From Corynebacterium minutissimum (GTDB taxonomy: Bacteria > Actinomycetota > Actinomycetes > Mycobacteriales > Mycobacteriaceae), in NCBI RefSeq assembly GCF_016889765.1, contig NZ_CP069533.1, forward strand, positions 1,426,001-1,490,000: DNA of 64,000 nt. The letters run 5' to 3'. A program made the position numbers and the translations under genes. The first letter of the stretch is position 1, and each line of letters opens with the position of its first letter. This document shows positions 23,510-32,488 of the stretch, in pieces. The notes under the pieces are model-generated. The model had not been told where the DNA came from, ran no database searches, and saw nothing but the letters and a program-made list of their open reading frames with translations.

Positions 23510-26388
23510 TGACGAACGTAATTATCTTCGGGCACGGCGCGACTGCGGATGATATCCGCTCGCGGTTGAGCGATTTGCGTGCCGTCGGCCTCCTGCAAGA
23601 CTTCGTATGGATCGACTACGCGCACCCCACCAACGGAGCGGTTGTGCGTTCCTTCACGGAGGACGGCACTGTGCGCTTGTCGACGCTTGATGATGCCCTC
23701 CGCGGCTTTTCCGGTGACGTCCTCCTCGCCACCATTGATCCGATGGATGCCGAACAACCGCAGGACGCCAACAAGCTCACGGAGTGGGTCAGTGCAGTCG
23801 ACCAACGCCTGATTCAGGCCTCCAACCTGCGCGTTCGTCTGCTGCTGTCCGCCTTGCCGATGGACAACGTTGAGGTAATGCCGCTGCAGGGCTGGAGCAA
23901 CCTCGTGCTTTCCCCGGAAGAAGGCGGAACCCCGGCCTCCTCACGGATTCGCCCCATTAAACGGACCAAAGATGGTTTCGAGCTCGCACAGTTTGCCGCC
24001 CCTGCCGTGGCCAGCATCTTCGGCCTGTGGCGCGGCATGCCGGAGCCGGCCGTGCTGGACCCCGATACACACCGAGTCATCGAAACCGGTGACCGCCAGC
24101 GCTTCCGGCTTGTGCGTGCCTTCCACCGCACGATCGACGCCAGTGACATTGAGGACAAGGTCAAGAAGGCCGTCTTTGACCCCACTCAGCGTCTTCCGCA
24201 ACCGCAGGTCAACAACATTTCCCGTGCTGTGCACTACGCAAACCCGGAGCAACTCACGGATCAGTGCGCCAAGATGTTCATTGACCAGCAGATCTCCCCA
24301 TTGGTGAGCGCGCCTACCGCTTATGAGGAACTACAGTCTCACAAGGTCAGTGGTTGGGCAGCACTTAAAGATAATCTGCGTCTGTACTGGTCAACGGTCG
24401 TCGGCAAGCCCCAGGATTGGGTCGAAGGACAGCGCGGTGCCATGAACAAGAACGCCGCCACGTTCCTCCAGAAGATGCTGTACGGCGAGAATTCCAGTGT
24501 TGAGGTTGTGCTGGCAGGGCACTCTGGCAAGGGGAGCGGTGCCACCAGCGTCGATGAACTGCGCCAAGCCAGCGAACACACGATGCGCGTGGCAAAAGAA
24601 CAGCACTTTTCGCTGGGCCAAGAGCCGCAGTTGTCCCACACCTGGGAGGCCTATCACGATTACGCGCTCGGATTGGTTGACGGTTCTTGGCGCGAGAGCA
24701 TTGAAACCCAGGGACTGCGCAACAACCAGGGCAACATGTACATCGTGCAGTATGGCGGCCAGTCGGTACAGGATGTTAGCGCTTCCTTCCACGGCTTCCA
24801 TCCGCTCATGACCAGTACCTTGGGGTACACGCATGAGTCACAGGCAACGGTGGCTCCCTTCGATCCGGTAGGCGCAGAGCGCTTCGCCGCCGACATCGAG
24901 TACACGAGTCAGCAAACCCGTAACGAGGCTGTCAGCCGCAAGAAGCATGAGTTTGCTTCCTGGCGTGCGAAGAACAGCACCACCTTCGCATGGAAGGTGG
25001 GCCAGGGACTGTGGGATAAGTTGGGCCATGCTCAGCAGAAATACCGTGAGGCACACGCTATGGCCCGCGAGCTACAGGAGCTGGCCAACAGCTTCCAATC
25101 GCGTGACTTCAACGCAGAGAACAAAGCTCTTACCGGCAAGCTACGCACGATGTGGGTTGTCCTCTTCGTGTTCCTTGCGCTTCTGACCTACATGGTGGCT
25201 GGCCGCTACAACCAGGATCTGCCGCTTGGTGAGTACCTGCAGTGGTTCGACTGGCCGTGGTACGTAGTGGGCATCATTGTGGCGATTCTGCTTTTCCTCC
25301 TGTGTTCGTGGGCGGTGTTCACCAAGGCCCAGCGAGACATTTTTGACTACGTACAGCGTCGCAAGCTACTCGCCCGCAACCAGGAGATTGCAGCGCAGAA
25401 CCTGGCGACATCCTCGGCGGAAATCGCGCGCATTTCCAATGCCTACAACCAGTTCTTGAGTTGGTCGGCGTTGTTGGGCCGTGCTATCTACGCCCCATTC
25501 GGCCGCAAGGAAACCTCGAGCGATCACCTGCGTACCCCGCAGTCGGGTCTGCCGGAGAACGCTCGTATTGCCCAGGCCGTGCTCAACCGTGACGATGCTG
25601 TGCGCATGACGGATGAGATTCGTTCCCATATTTTCCAAACGGAGTGGGCGCACCGGTCGCTGAAGTCCATGTTGGATGACATGAATAACACCTTTGAGCG
25701 CAACCGTACTGGCCACACGGCCGTGGCGCTTAATGAGATGTGGGGAATGGCCGGTCTGGGTTCGAGTACTGCGTTGGATAACCTCTCGCGCAACCTTGAC
25801 CACCCTTATATGAAGGACCGAGACTTGAAGCAGCAAGAGTGGCAGAAGGTCATTACGGACCCGCGCATGTCGCGCAGCTTGCAGCAGTACTTGGGCCACG
25901 TCACCTTCCGTGAGGAAGGAGGCGCACGGAGCCAAAGCACGAGCGAGTTCCTCGCCGGCATGAATCAGGAAAAGGGCGCTTTGCAGGCCTTCAGCCCCAA
26001 TGCGTTGACAAGTGCTGGCGGCGCTGAGGGCTACACCGAGATTGATGGCTCCCGCACTCGCATTGTGGAAGTGGATAGTCAAACCGCACTGACCAGTCAG
26101 CTTTCCCGTTCGGTCACGGTGGTGCAGTACGGCAAGATCACTGATTTCAAGTACCTCATCCCCGATTCCGTCCCTGGTGCGCATACCTTTGACAACACCG
26201 CGGACTTGTCCCTCGATGAGCTGGATGACACCAGCCACATGGGTTTCGGGGTGCCAACACAGACCGATGCGCCAAGCGACTCCCGTGGTACCCAGGAGAG
26301 CACCCCGTGGCAGCCGGGCTCGAATGCTAACCCCGTGTTTGGTCAGCCGGGGACTCCGGACTTGTCGGACCTCGATGAAACCTTCTAA
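23509..26388 (+). CDS. Operon gene 4: two-helix membrane protein, 959 aa
   Basis: No recognised family. The N-terminal 180 residues (MTNVIIFGHGATADDIRSRL) look like an alpha/beta domain. Two membrane helices sit at about 548-566 (WVVLFVFLALLTYMVAGRY) and 582-605 (WYVVGIIVAILLFLLCSWAV), with coiled-coil-prone helices on both sides (RELQELANSF; IAAQNLATSSAEIARIS). Both large parts would therefore be cytoplasmic. The C-terminal 70 residues are disordered and hold DLSLDELDDTSHM and, at the very end, PDLSDLDETF, nearly the same peptide that ends gene 3. It starts on the stop of gene 3. Likely a membrane anchor for the tubulin-like protein. Confidence 0.75.
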   Translation: MTNVIIFGHGATADDIRSRLSDLRAVGLLQDFVWIDYAHPTNGAVVRSFTEDGTVRLSTLDDALRGFSGDVLLATIDPMDAEQPQDANKLTEWVSAVDQRLIQASNLRVRLLLSALPMDNVEVMPLQGWSNLVLSPEEGGTPASSRIRPIKRTKDGFELAQFAAPAVASIFGLWRGMPEPAVLDPDTHRVIETGDRQRFRLVRAFHRTIDASDIEDKVKKAVFDPTQRLPQPQVNNISRAVHYANPEQLTDQCAKMFIDQQISPLVSAPTAYEELQSHKVSGWAALKDNLRLYWSTVVGKPQDWVEGQRGAMNKNAATFLQKMLYGENSSVEVVLAGHSGKGSGATSVDELRQASEHTMRVAKEQHFSLGQEPQLSHTWEAYHDYALGLVDGSWRESIETQGLRNNQGNMYIVQYGGQSVQDVSASFHGFHPLMTSTLGYTHESQATVAPFDPVGAERFAADIEYTSQQTRNEAVSRKKHEFASWRAKNSTTFAWKVGQGLWDKLGHAQQKYREAHAMARELQELANSFQSRDFNAENKALTGKLRTMWVVLFVFLALLTYMVAGRYNQDLPLGEYLQWFDWPWYVVGIIVAILLFLLCSWAVFTKAQRDIFDYVQRRKLLARNQEIAAQNLATSSAEIARISNAYNQFLSWSALLGRAIYAPFGRKETSSDHLRTPQSGLPENARIAQAVLNRDDAVRMTDEIRSHIFQTEWAHRSLKSMLDDMNNTFERNRTGHTAVALNEMWGMAGLGSSTALDNLSRNLDHPYMKDRDLKQQEWQKVITDPRMSRSLQQYLGHVTFREEGGARSQSTSEFLAGMNQEKGALQAFSPNALTSAGGAEGYTEIDGSRTRIVEVDSQTALTSQLSRSVTVVQYGKITDFKYLIPDSVPGAHTFDNTADLSLDELDDTSHMGFGVPTQTDAPSDSRGTQESTPWQPGSNANPVFGQPGTPDLSDLDETF

Positions 26389-26397
26389 GGAACGTTG

Positions 26398-28779
26398 ATG
26401 ACACACACCCCGAAACCCTCAATCAAGGATGTTCCGTTTAGCGAGCTCACAACGTTGCATGAGCTGAAGCGTGTGAGTGCTGACGATGTCCGTGAGGCTG
26501 TCTCCGCCCCGTTTAGACAGTTTGCTGAGCAGATTGCCGCTGCATTTAACGGTGAGGAAGTAGATCACCCAGAGCTGAGTGCGCAGTCCCTCAACGCAGC
26601 GGCGGCACAGGCACGCGCTGCCGACCACAAGGCTGCGCAGCAAGCAGCCAACGAATGCGCAGCGGCAGAACGGGCAGCCGCAGAGCAGGCACGGCGTCAG
26701 CAGCACGAGCAGCAGGCCGCCGCTGTTCAGCAGACGCAGCCTCACGTGCAGCCAGGGTCGGAAGCGCCGGCTGCCGCGGCGCCGCGCGACTTCTTTGCTG
26801 AATGGGCAGAGCTCCAGGCGGAAGAAGAACAGAAGACCCAGGTCAACGAAGAGGACTACATCACCATCCCGGGCTTCGGTATCCGGGCAGAGTACCAATA
26901 CCGCCAAGACCCCAACTGGGTTGCACCAGGCATTGAGTTTGAGGTTGAAGTACCAGATACCACCTCAGCCGAGGATGAGTCCGGTGATGAGTTGGGCTAT
27001 GGCGTAGAACCGGAGCCAGAGGAAGAATCCGACCAGCGCCACCCAGTACGCCTGTGGTGGCCGGAGCTTGAGCATGAGCCGAACGAGGTCGTGTTCTATC
27101 GCGTGGTGGCTGATGATTCCGAGATGGTTGCCTCCCCCGACGCTGGCGATACCCTTGTGTACACCAAGGGCACTGCCTACCGCGATAACAACCCGGGAGA
27201 AGCAGGACTGCGGCACTACGCCGTGTGGGCCTATAAAGGTACGGACCTGCGTGAACTGGTCAATAGCCAGCCAGTCTTCATGGGTGACACCGCTGTGGTA
27301 TTCCCACCGGTCAACGTGCGAGTCTCAACCATCAAGGGGGCTATTCAAGTCTCCTGGGACCTGCTGCCAGGCCATTCCAGCGCCATGGTTTATGCCTGCC
27401 GTGATAGCGAGAAGGAGCTGCTTTCCCCGCGATTTGAGCAGGACGTGGACAGCTCCGGCCGCAAGGCCACCATCCCGGTCCAAGAATCCGGTCAAACCAT
27501 CGTCATCTCCCTGCTGGGCCAAGCAGAGTTCCACGGTGCTACCGAGCAGAGCCAGGATGAGGTTGCGGTGCAGCGCTCCGTGAAGCTGGCCAGTGAGTTG
27601 GAAAAGCTGGAGCTGTCGCGCTGTGAGCGCCGCAGCGAGTACGGCCACGATTCCATTGAGGTGGATTGGTATTCACCGAAGTCAGGTGAGGTGAATATCT
27701 ACCTCACCCCCACAGCTCCACCAGCAGATCTAACTACCTCAGCGGTACCAAAGACGTACGTCGAAAGTGCGCTATCGAGCGCCTTTACTGAGACTCGCGG
27801 CATTTCTGAAGCGGGTTCCTTCCAGACCGTCACTATGACGTGGCCACCGGACTGGTACGAGGTGTACATCACCCCGGTGAACTTCAACGACGCCGATGCC
27901 TGGGTAGGCGAATCCAAGGTGTTGCAGCGCGTGCAGTCCATTGAAGATGACCAGTTCCGTCTCATCGAGCGTGTGGAGAGCCAGCTCATCACCTTCGATT
28001 GGCCAAAGGGCGCTACCGCGGTCGAATACTTTACAAACCGCGAACATGACCAGATTCGTGAAGAAGACTATGACCTCCAAGGCGGGATCCGCCTGCACCT
28101 CGACCAGCACGGCGATACCGTACGCCTCAAGCCTTATGCGGTGTTTGCTGGTAAGCGCACTGAGGGCGAGGAGCGGGTCATTCAGTATGAGGGGCTGCGC
28201 CCCGTGACGTATGACTTTGACGTCGATGTCTACCAAGGCCAGGTCAAGGTCTACCTGTGGAGCCTGGGCAATGGCGATAAGCGTCAGTTCTCCTGCCAGG
28301 TCGTGTACCGAGCTGACCGCCTGCCACTCTTCCCGGAAGACGGTGAGGCACTCGGCATTGTGGAAACCAACCTGCAGAGCACGACCCACGTGGCACAAGG
28401 CTTGGGCCCTTCACGCGGGCAGTACCCAGACTTCACGGTGTCGCTTGGCCAGTACGCACAGCGCGGTGGATTCATTCGTTTGTTTGCTGTGGAAGGGTTC
28501 GACACCTACGTTGATTCTTCCTTCGACAGCTTCGGCGGTAACGATGCCTTCAGCGGATTTGCTGAGAGCTATAGCGAGGCATCGCCGACTCTGAGCGCAT
28601 CAGATAAAGCCGTGGTCGTGGAAGGAGATGTGGCGAACCGCTTGATGTTCTACGCCGCTGGCCCGAATGGTGGCCCGCAGTATTCTGAGCAGTACACCGA
28701 GCCGCAGCCCGGGCAGTACTACGACCAGAGCTATGGCCAGAATTATGGTCAGGACCAGTACTTCCAAGGAGGCCAGTAG
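26398..28779 (+). CDS. Operon gene 5: Fn3-like beta-repeat protein with Q/Y/G tail, 793 aa
   Basis: Residues 1-60 are a conserved-looking helical head (DVPFSELTTLHELKRVSADD), followed by an Ala/Gln-rich coiled region (60-115) and an acidic linker. From about residue 215 there are repeated beta-sandwich-like modules with strands such as GAIQVSWDLLP, SIEVDWYSP, LITFDWPKG and GQVKVYLWSLG, spaced like fibronectin type III repeats. The last 35 residues are a prion-like tail rich in Tyr, Gln and Gly (SEQYTEPQPGQYYDQSYGQ). There is no signal peptide or membrane helix, so it should be cytoplasmic, which is unusual for Fn3-like chains. ATG 26398 follows AAGGA; a TTG at 26395 is a worse start. Confidence 0.72.
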   Translation: MTHTPKPSIKDVPFSELTTLHELKRVSADDVREAVSAPFRQFAEQIAAAFNGEEVDHPELSAQSLNAAAAQARAADHKAAQQAANECAAAERAAAEQARRQQHEQQAAAVQQTQPHVQPGSEAPAAAAPRDFFAEWAELQAEEEQKTQVNEEDYITIPGFGIRAEYQYRQDPNWVAPGIEFEVEVPDTTSAEDESGDELGYGVEPEPEEESDQRHPVRLWWPELEHEPNEVVFYRVVADDSEMVASPDAGDTLVYTKGTAYRDNNPGEAGLRHYAVWAYKGTDLRELVNSQPVFMGDTAVVFPPVNVRVSTIKGAIQVSWDLLPGHSSAMVYACRDSEKELLSPRFEQDVDSSGRKATIPVQESGQTIVISLLGQAEFHGATEQSQDEVAVQRSVKLASELEKLELSRCERRSEYGHDSIEVDWYSPKSGEVNIYLTPTAPPADLTTSAVPKTYVESALSSAFTETRGISEAGSFQTVTMTWPPDWYEVYITPVNFNDADAWVGESKVLQRVQSIEDDQFRLIERVESQLITFDWPKGATAVEYFTNREHDQIREEDYDLQGGIRLHLDQHGDTVRLKPYAVFAGKRTEGEERVIQYEGLRPVTYDFDVDVYQGQVKVYLWSLGNGDKRQFSCQVVYRADRLPLFPEDGEALGIVETNLQSTTHVAQGLGPSRGQYPDFTVSLGQYAQRGGFIRLFAVEGFDTYVDSSFDSFGGNDAFSGFAESYSEASPTLSASDKAVVVEGDVANRLMFYAAGPNGGPQYSEQYTEPQPGQYYDQSYGQNYGQDQYFQGGQ

Positions 28780-28781
28780 CT

Positions 28782-30461
28782 ATGGGCGGCGCATTTAGCT
28801 ATGCATCTTTCTCCCGCGCCAAGGGCCGTGCTGGCGGTTGGGGAGTGGGCCAGAAAGTTGGTGACCTTACTCAAGAGGAGCTCGCGGAGCTGGTGTCTTT
28901 CGTGCCCACCTCGCTCAACAACGGCACTGCCATCCCGGATTTTCCTTCCGCGCAGCAGCGAGCTGAGCTTGTTCGCCGTACAGCAGTTTTCGCTCTGACA
29001 CCGGAAGCGGATAAGTGGGTAACCATGGTGTCAGTCCCGGCTGGTCTCGATGCCACTGGGCGCGGCGGCAATGTTTTCACCTACACCACCGTGACGCGAA
29101 CTGGCACCCCGCCGGCTCCCTCCACGGTGCTTTATTCCCCCGATGTACCTGCTCCTTTTTCCATCTATGAGGTGGATAAGGTGCAGATTCCGGAGGGAAT
29201 TTCGGCGCGCGGTCCGCTGCATTCAGATGTTTTGCTCGACGAGTTCCTCGACGGGGAATTCCGCCAGCCGGAGAAGCTTCCGGCACCGTTTAAGTCCGTA
29301 ACCCCGAACCCAGATTCCACGTTCAACCGTGACTTGGTATCGGCGATGGCCACGGTGCTTAACTCTCGGAACGGCCTGGTCATTCTGGTGGCGCCAGACA
29401 ACCAAGCGGCATTGTGGATTGCCGCCACTGCCCGCGAGGTGGGGGAGGACGGTTTTGGCTTCTCTACTTTTGAACGAGCCGCAGCCATCAATGAATTTCC
29501 ACTGAGCACCTCCACCATGATCGTGGTCCCGCCGAGCGAGAAGCAGCGCTTGGCAGACACCACCATTTCCGGAAACCCAGTGGTGTTTGTGCTGGGTGAG
29601 ACCCTGCCTGATGTCAGCGCGTACGAACAATCTTCTGCTGAAGAGGACACGCGGAGAGCGGAGCCGGAAGCCCCAGCGGCGCAGGAGGAAGCACCGTTTG
29701 GCGCACCTTCTTTCGGTTCCTCGCCTTTTGCTGGTGGCGGCGATCCCGCCGCGCCATTCCCGCCGAATCCTCTTGCTGCGTCGCACCCACGGGAGGAGCA
29801 GCTTTCGCCGAGCGATGATGGGCTGCCACTGAACGCGGCATCGGATAATCCTTTTGCAGCTGGGGCAGCTGGCGCGCCTATGGCGTCGGCAAGTGCGGGG
29901 CTGGAAAAGGAGACGTCGACAAGCGCAGCCCCAAGCTTCAACCCGGCAGAACCAACTCCTGAACCATCCGCAGCAACGGCCACAGATGGCGCGCAGCCGG
30001 GGGTGAACGCGACTGTCCCAGCCTTGAGTGCGGAGGAATACCAGAAGCTCACCACCTTTGATGCGCGCTGGTGGATTGAGTACCTCGATACCCATCGCGG
30101 CCGCTCAATCCAGTTGGCGTACCTGGACAAATCCACGTTGGGTGACGGGCTGGACAAGCTACTCATGTCAGCGATTATTGCTTCGTGGGTCTTTTATTTC
30201 CCTCGGGATTTCACTCTGTTGGCCGAGGACGCACTGCGGCCGTGGGAGAACCGCGACCTTGAACACATCGCGCACCTCACCGCTGATCATTTTGTGAATG
30301 CGTTCCACCTTGAAAACTGCGAGCGTTATGCCACTGGTCGCGTCGCCATGGTGCTCGATGCCGTGGCGCAGCTTCTCGCAGAGCGCTCCGTGCGGCACCA
30401 ACAGCACCACCCAGGTTGGCAGAACCGCGGACAGGGGCAGGGCAGAGGCCCGGGGCTGTGA
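28782..30461 (+). CDS. Operon gene 6: GAP1-like protein (GTPase-associated), 559 aa
   Basis: The N-terminal 180 residues (SYASFSRAKGRAGGWGVGQK, then LVSFVPTSL, NVFTYTTV and VLYSPDVPAPFSIYEVDKV) look like the GAP1-N domain known in actinobacterial and other GTPase-associated protein 1 genes, where sequence such as R-G-G-N-x-F and a W/P-rich strand are typical. A second alpha/beta part reads LVILVAPDNQAALWIAATAR. Residues about 280-425 are a disordered Pro/Ala/Ser linker, and the C-terminus (about 426-545) is a helical domain with LTTFDARWWIEYLDTHRGRS. The family name is assigned by pattern and needs a profile search. AAGGAGG lies inside the end of gene 5. Confidence 0.65.
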   Translation: MGGAFSYASFSRAKGRAGGWGVGQKVGDLTQEELAELVSFVPTSLNNGTAIPDFPSAQQRAELVRRTAVFALTPEADKWVTMVSVPAGLDATGRGGNVFTYTTVTRTGTPPAPSTVLYSPDVPAPFSIYEVDKVQIPEGISARGPLHSDVLLDEFLDGEFRQPEKLPAPFKSVTPNPDSTFNRDLVSAMATVLNSRNGLVILVAPDNQAALWIAATAREVGEDGFGFSTFERAAAINEFPLSTSTMIVVPPSEKQRLADTTISGNPVVFVLGETLPDVSAYEQSSAEEDTRRAEPEAPAAQEEAPFGAPSFGSSPFAGGGDPAAPFPPNPLAASHPREEQLSPSDDGLPLNAASDNPFAAGAAGAPMASASAGLEKETSTSAAPSFNPAEPTPEPSAATATDGAQPGVNATVPALSAEEYQKLTTFDARWWIEYLDTHRGRSIQLAYLDKSTLGDGLDKLLMSAIIASWVFYFPRDFTLLAEDALRPWENRDLEHIAHLTADHFVNAFHLENCERYATGRVAMVLDAVAQLLAERSVRHQQHHPGWQNRGQGQGRGPGL

Positions 30462-30518
30462 AGCGATGGATGTTAGGCAACACACGACTAGGGAATATTA
30501 AAGAAGGTAAGAAGCGTC

Positions 30519-31481
30519 ATGGCTAAATACACATTGCGGGACGGCGAGTCCCGCCGCATCGGCTCAGACGGCATCCTGCGCGTCGAAGCCTTCGAGATGG
30601 GCAGCGGTGGTGCATCGATGGAGCTGGCCATCGTCGGTGAAGGCGTCGATGCCGTCCGCGTGCACGACCTATCCCTGATGGTTCACTCCCTTCCGGAGCG
30701 TGCCACCATCGTGGTGCAGCCCAAGCGCGGCGGCACCTTTGGCCAGCGCAGCGAGGTGCGCCTCACGGTGAGCAACGCGGGCGATTCGGTGACGTTCCCG
30801 CGGGTGCTTATCGACGCCGCAGAGGACTCCCCCGAGCGCCTCGCCGAAGTTACACCCGAGTCCGGCAGCTACCGCCTTGACGCCTTCGGCACGACCGAAG
30901 GCGCTGGCATTACAGATTCTGCCCGCGAGGTGCGTTCCAAGATGCGGCGCGCCGAGCTCGATGCCTCCGGGCTGGATGATGTCACCGTCGTCGTCGATGG
31001 TTCTGCGTCCATGCAAGTGAACGTCACACCAAAGATTGTCGAGGCAGCCGCCAAGTACATCGATGCGCTCTCGGATGCTTTCAAGCGCTTCCGCGCCACT
31101 GATGGCCAAGACAGCATCCAGACCCACAAGGTGGATGAGCTTACTCGCTTCATCAGTGGGGTCATTGAAAACGGCGCGGAGCGCGTGGGGCAGCGCCCGT
31201 GGCACGGGCCGAACATCGTATCCACGTCGTCGTTGGCTATTTACGTTACCGACTCCCCGGTAGCGTCCATGGTGGATACCGGCGTGCCCACTGTCGTACT
31301 CATCACGAGCGCTATTGGCCGCCAAGAGCTGGAGCTCGCCCACATCAATGGCACGCCACGCCAGGTGGCGTATGCGGTGATTGATGAGGACGTCGTCAAG
31401 CAGCTCGACAGCGGCGCCAACACTGAGCTTTCCGAGCTCACCGACCGAGTCACTGCCATGCTGAAGGAGAGGAACTCATGA
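30519..31481 (+). CDS. Operon gene 7: cytoplasmic vWA-domain protein, 320 aa
   Basis: The N-terminal half (residues 1-130) is beta-rich and resembles a TerD- or FHA-like sandwich (RVHDLSLMVHSLPERATIVV), though this is uncertain. The C-terminal half is a vWA domain whose metal site begins DGSASM (Asp160); a VYVTDS-like strand (AIYVTDSP) is seen but the canonical threonine is unclear. There is no signal peptide. Its last bases overlap the GTPase start (ATGA), so the pair is translationally coupled, as vWA and GTPase genes are in predicted ternary vWA-GTPase-GAP1 systems. The name is secure for the vWA part only. Confidence 0.75.
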   Translation: MAKYTLRDGESRRIGSDGILRVEAFEMGSGGASMELAIVGEGVDAVRVHDLSLMVHSLPERATIVVQPKRGGTFGQRSEVRLTVSNAGDSVTFPRVLIDAAEDSPERLAEVTPESGSYRLDAFGTTEGAGITDSAREVRSKMRRAELDASGLDDVTVVVDGSASMQVNVTPKIVEAAAKYIDALSDAFKRFRATDGQDSIQTHKVDELTRFISGVIENGAERVGQRPWHGPNIVSTSSLAIYVTDSPVASMVDTGVPTVVLITSAIGRQELELAHINGTPRQVAYAVIDEDVVKQLDSGANTELSELTDRVTAMLKERNS

Positions 31482-32488
31482 CCCAGGCACGTTGCCCATG
31501 GACGTTCAAGCCGCTAGAGGCGGGCGTGACTGTGAGCCCGTACACGAACCGAGAACTGCCGGAAGGGTGGACCGATGCGGTTACGCATTGCGTAGCTATG
31601 GCCGGTGCCCGTAACTCCGGCAAGTCGCTGTATACGGCGGTGATGATTAAGCAGCTCAAGCAGTTGGCCCACAAGCACGATAGGTCCGTGCAGCCAGCGG
31701 ATGAGTCGACGCGCGAGCGCTACGCGGAGGTCTATGAAAAGCCTCTCTTCGAGGAGATGCGCGCCATGGATCCCACGCCGAGCGCTGTGGCGACGGACGC
31801 CTACCAGCGTGACCCACTCATTTTCGAGCTGGGCGTATGGCCGGATGAGCAGGGACAACCGCGCATGAATTACTTGGTCTTCCGCGATGTGGCGGGCGAA
31901 GACCTGGAAAACCCGCCGGAGAACGAAGCTGATCGCGAGAATCTCGCGTTCTTTTCCCACGCAGACCTCGTAATTTTCCTTTTCGATCCGCTGCGCGTAA
32001 AGCAGATTCAGGATTTTATACACGGTCTTATTCCCAACATTGGTGAATTGGGCGCGGATTCGCTGAGCGTGCTGGATAACCTTCTGGATCTTCTCGACAC
32101 GGATACCCCGCCGCCGCTGGCTGTGACTATTTCCAAGTTCGATACCGTGCAGAAGCTTGAGCAGGTTGATGATGTGCGGTGGAAGAAGCTCATGTCCAAC
32201 CGTGGTGCGGCCTTCCGGCGCGATACGGGCTGGAATTTCAACGACTCGGACCGCTACATGGTTCACCTGGAGGCCGAGTCTCTGTTGCGCTTCCTTGGCG
32301 CGAATGATCTCATCAACAAGCTGTACTCTGCGGCGCCTCGTGAGGGAAGCTTCTTCGTTGTGTCTGCTCTCGGTGAGGCCCCGACGGGGCGTCAATTAGC
32401 GCGCAGTGGCATCGCGCCCTACCGCGTGCTCGACCCCATCCGCTGGCAGCTGAACCAGCGAGGCGTGTTTGCGGGGGACGTCTCATGA
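31478..32488 (+). CDS. Operon gene 8: P-loop (TRAFAC-like) GTPase, 336 aa
   Basis: A soluble NTPase. Walker A is GARNSGKS at residues 43-50, the switch II DxxG is DVAGED at 137-142 (after the hydrophobic strand NYLVFR), and VTISKFD near residue 217 fits the NKxD guanine-specificity position in degenerate form. A strand LVIFLFDPL follows switch II. These features match the actinobacterial TRAFAC-clade GTPases that travel with vWA and GAP1 proteins. About 40 residues precede the P-loop, with two Cys (CPWTFK and HCVAM). It overlaps its neighbours on both sides by 4 nt (ATGA), the tightest coupling in the operon, and probably works with the vWA protein as a switch. Confidence 0.8.
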   Translation: MTQARCPWTFKPLEAGVTVSPYTNRELPEGWTDAVTHCVAMAGARNSGKSLYTAVMIKQLKQLAHKHDRSVQPADESTRERYAEVYEKPLFEEMRAMDPTPSAVATDAYQRDPLIFELGVWPDEQGQPRMNYLVFRDVAGEDLENPPENEADRENLAFFSHADLVIFLFDPLRVKQIQDFIHGLIPNIGELGADSLSVLDNLLDLLDTDTPPPLAVTISKFDTVQKLEQVDDVRWKKLMSNRGAAFRRDTGWNFNDSDRYMVHLEAESLLRFLGANDLINKLYSAAPREGSFFVVSALGEAPTGRQLARSGIAPYRVLDPIRWQLNQRGVFAGDVS

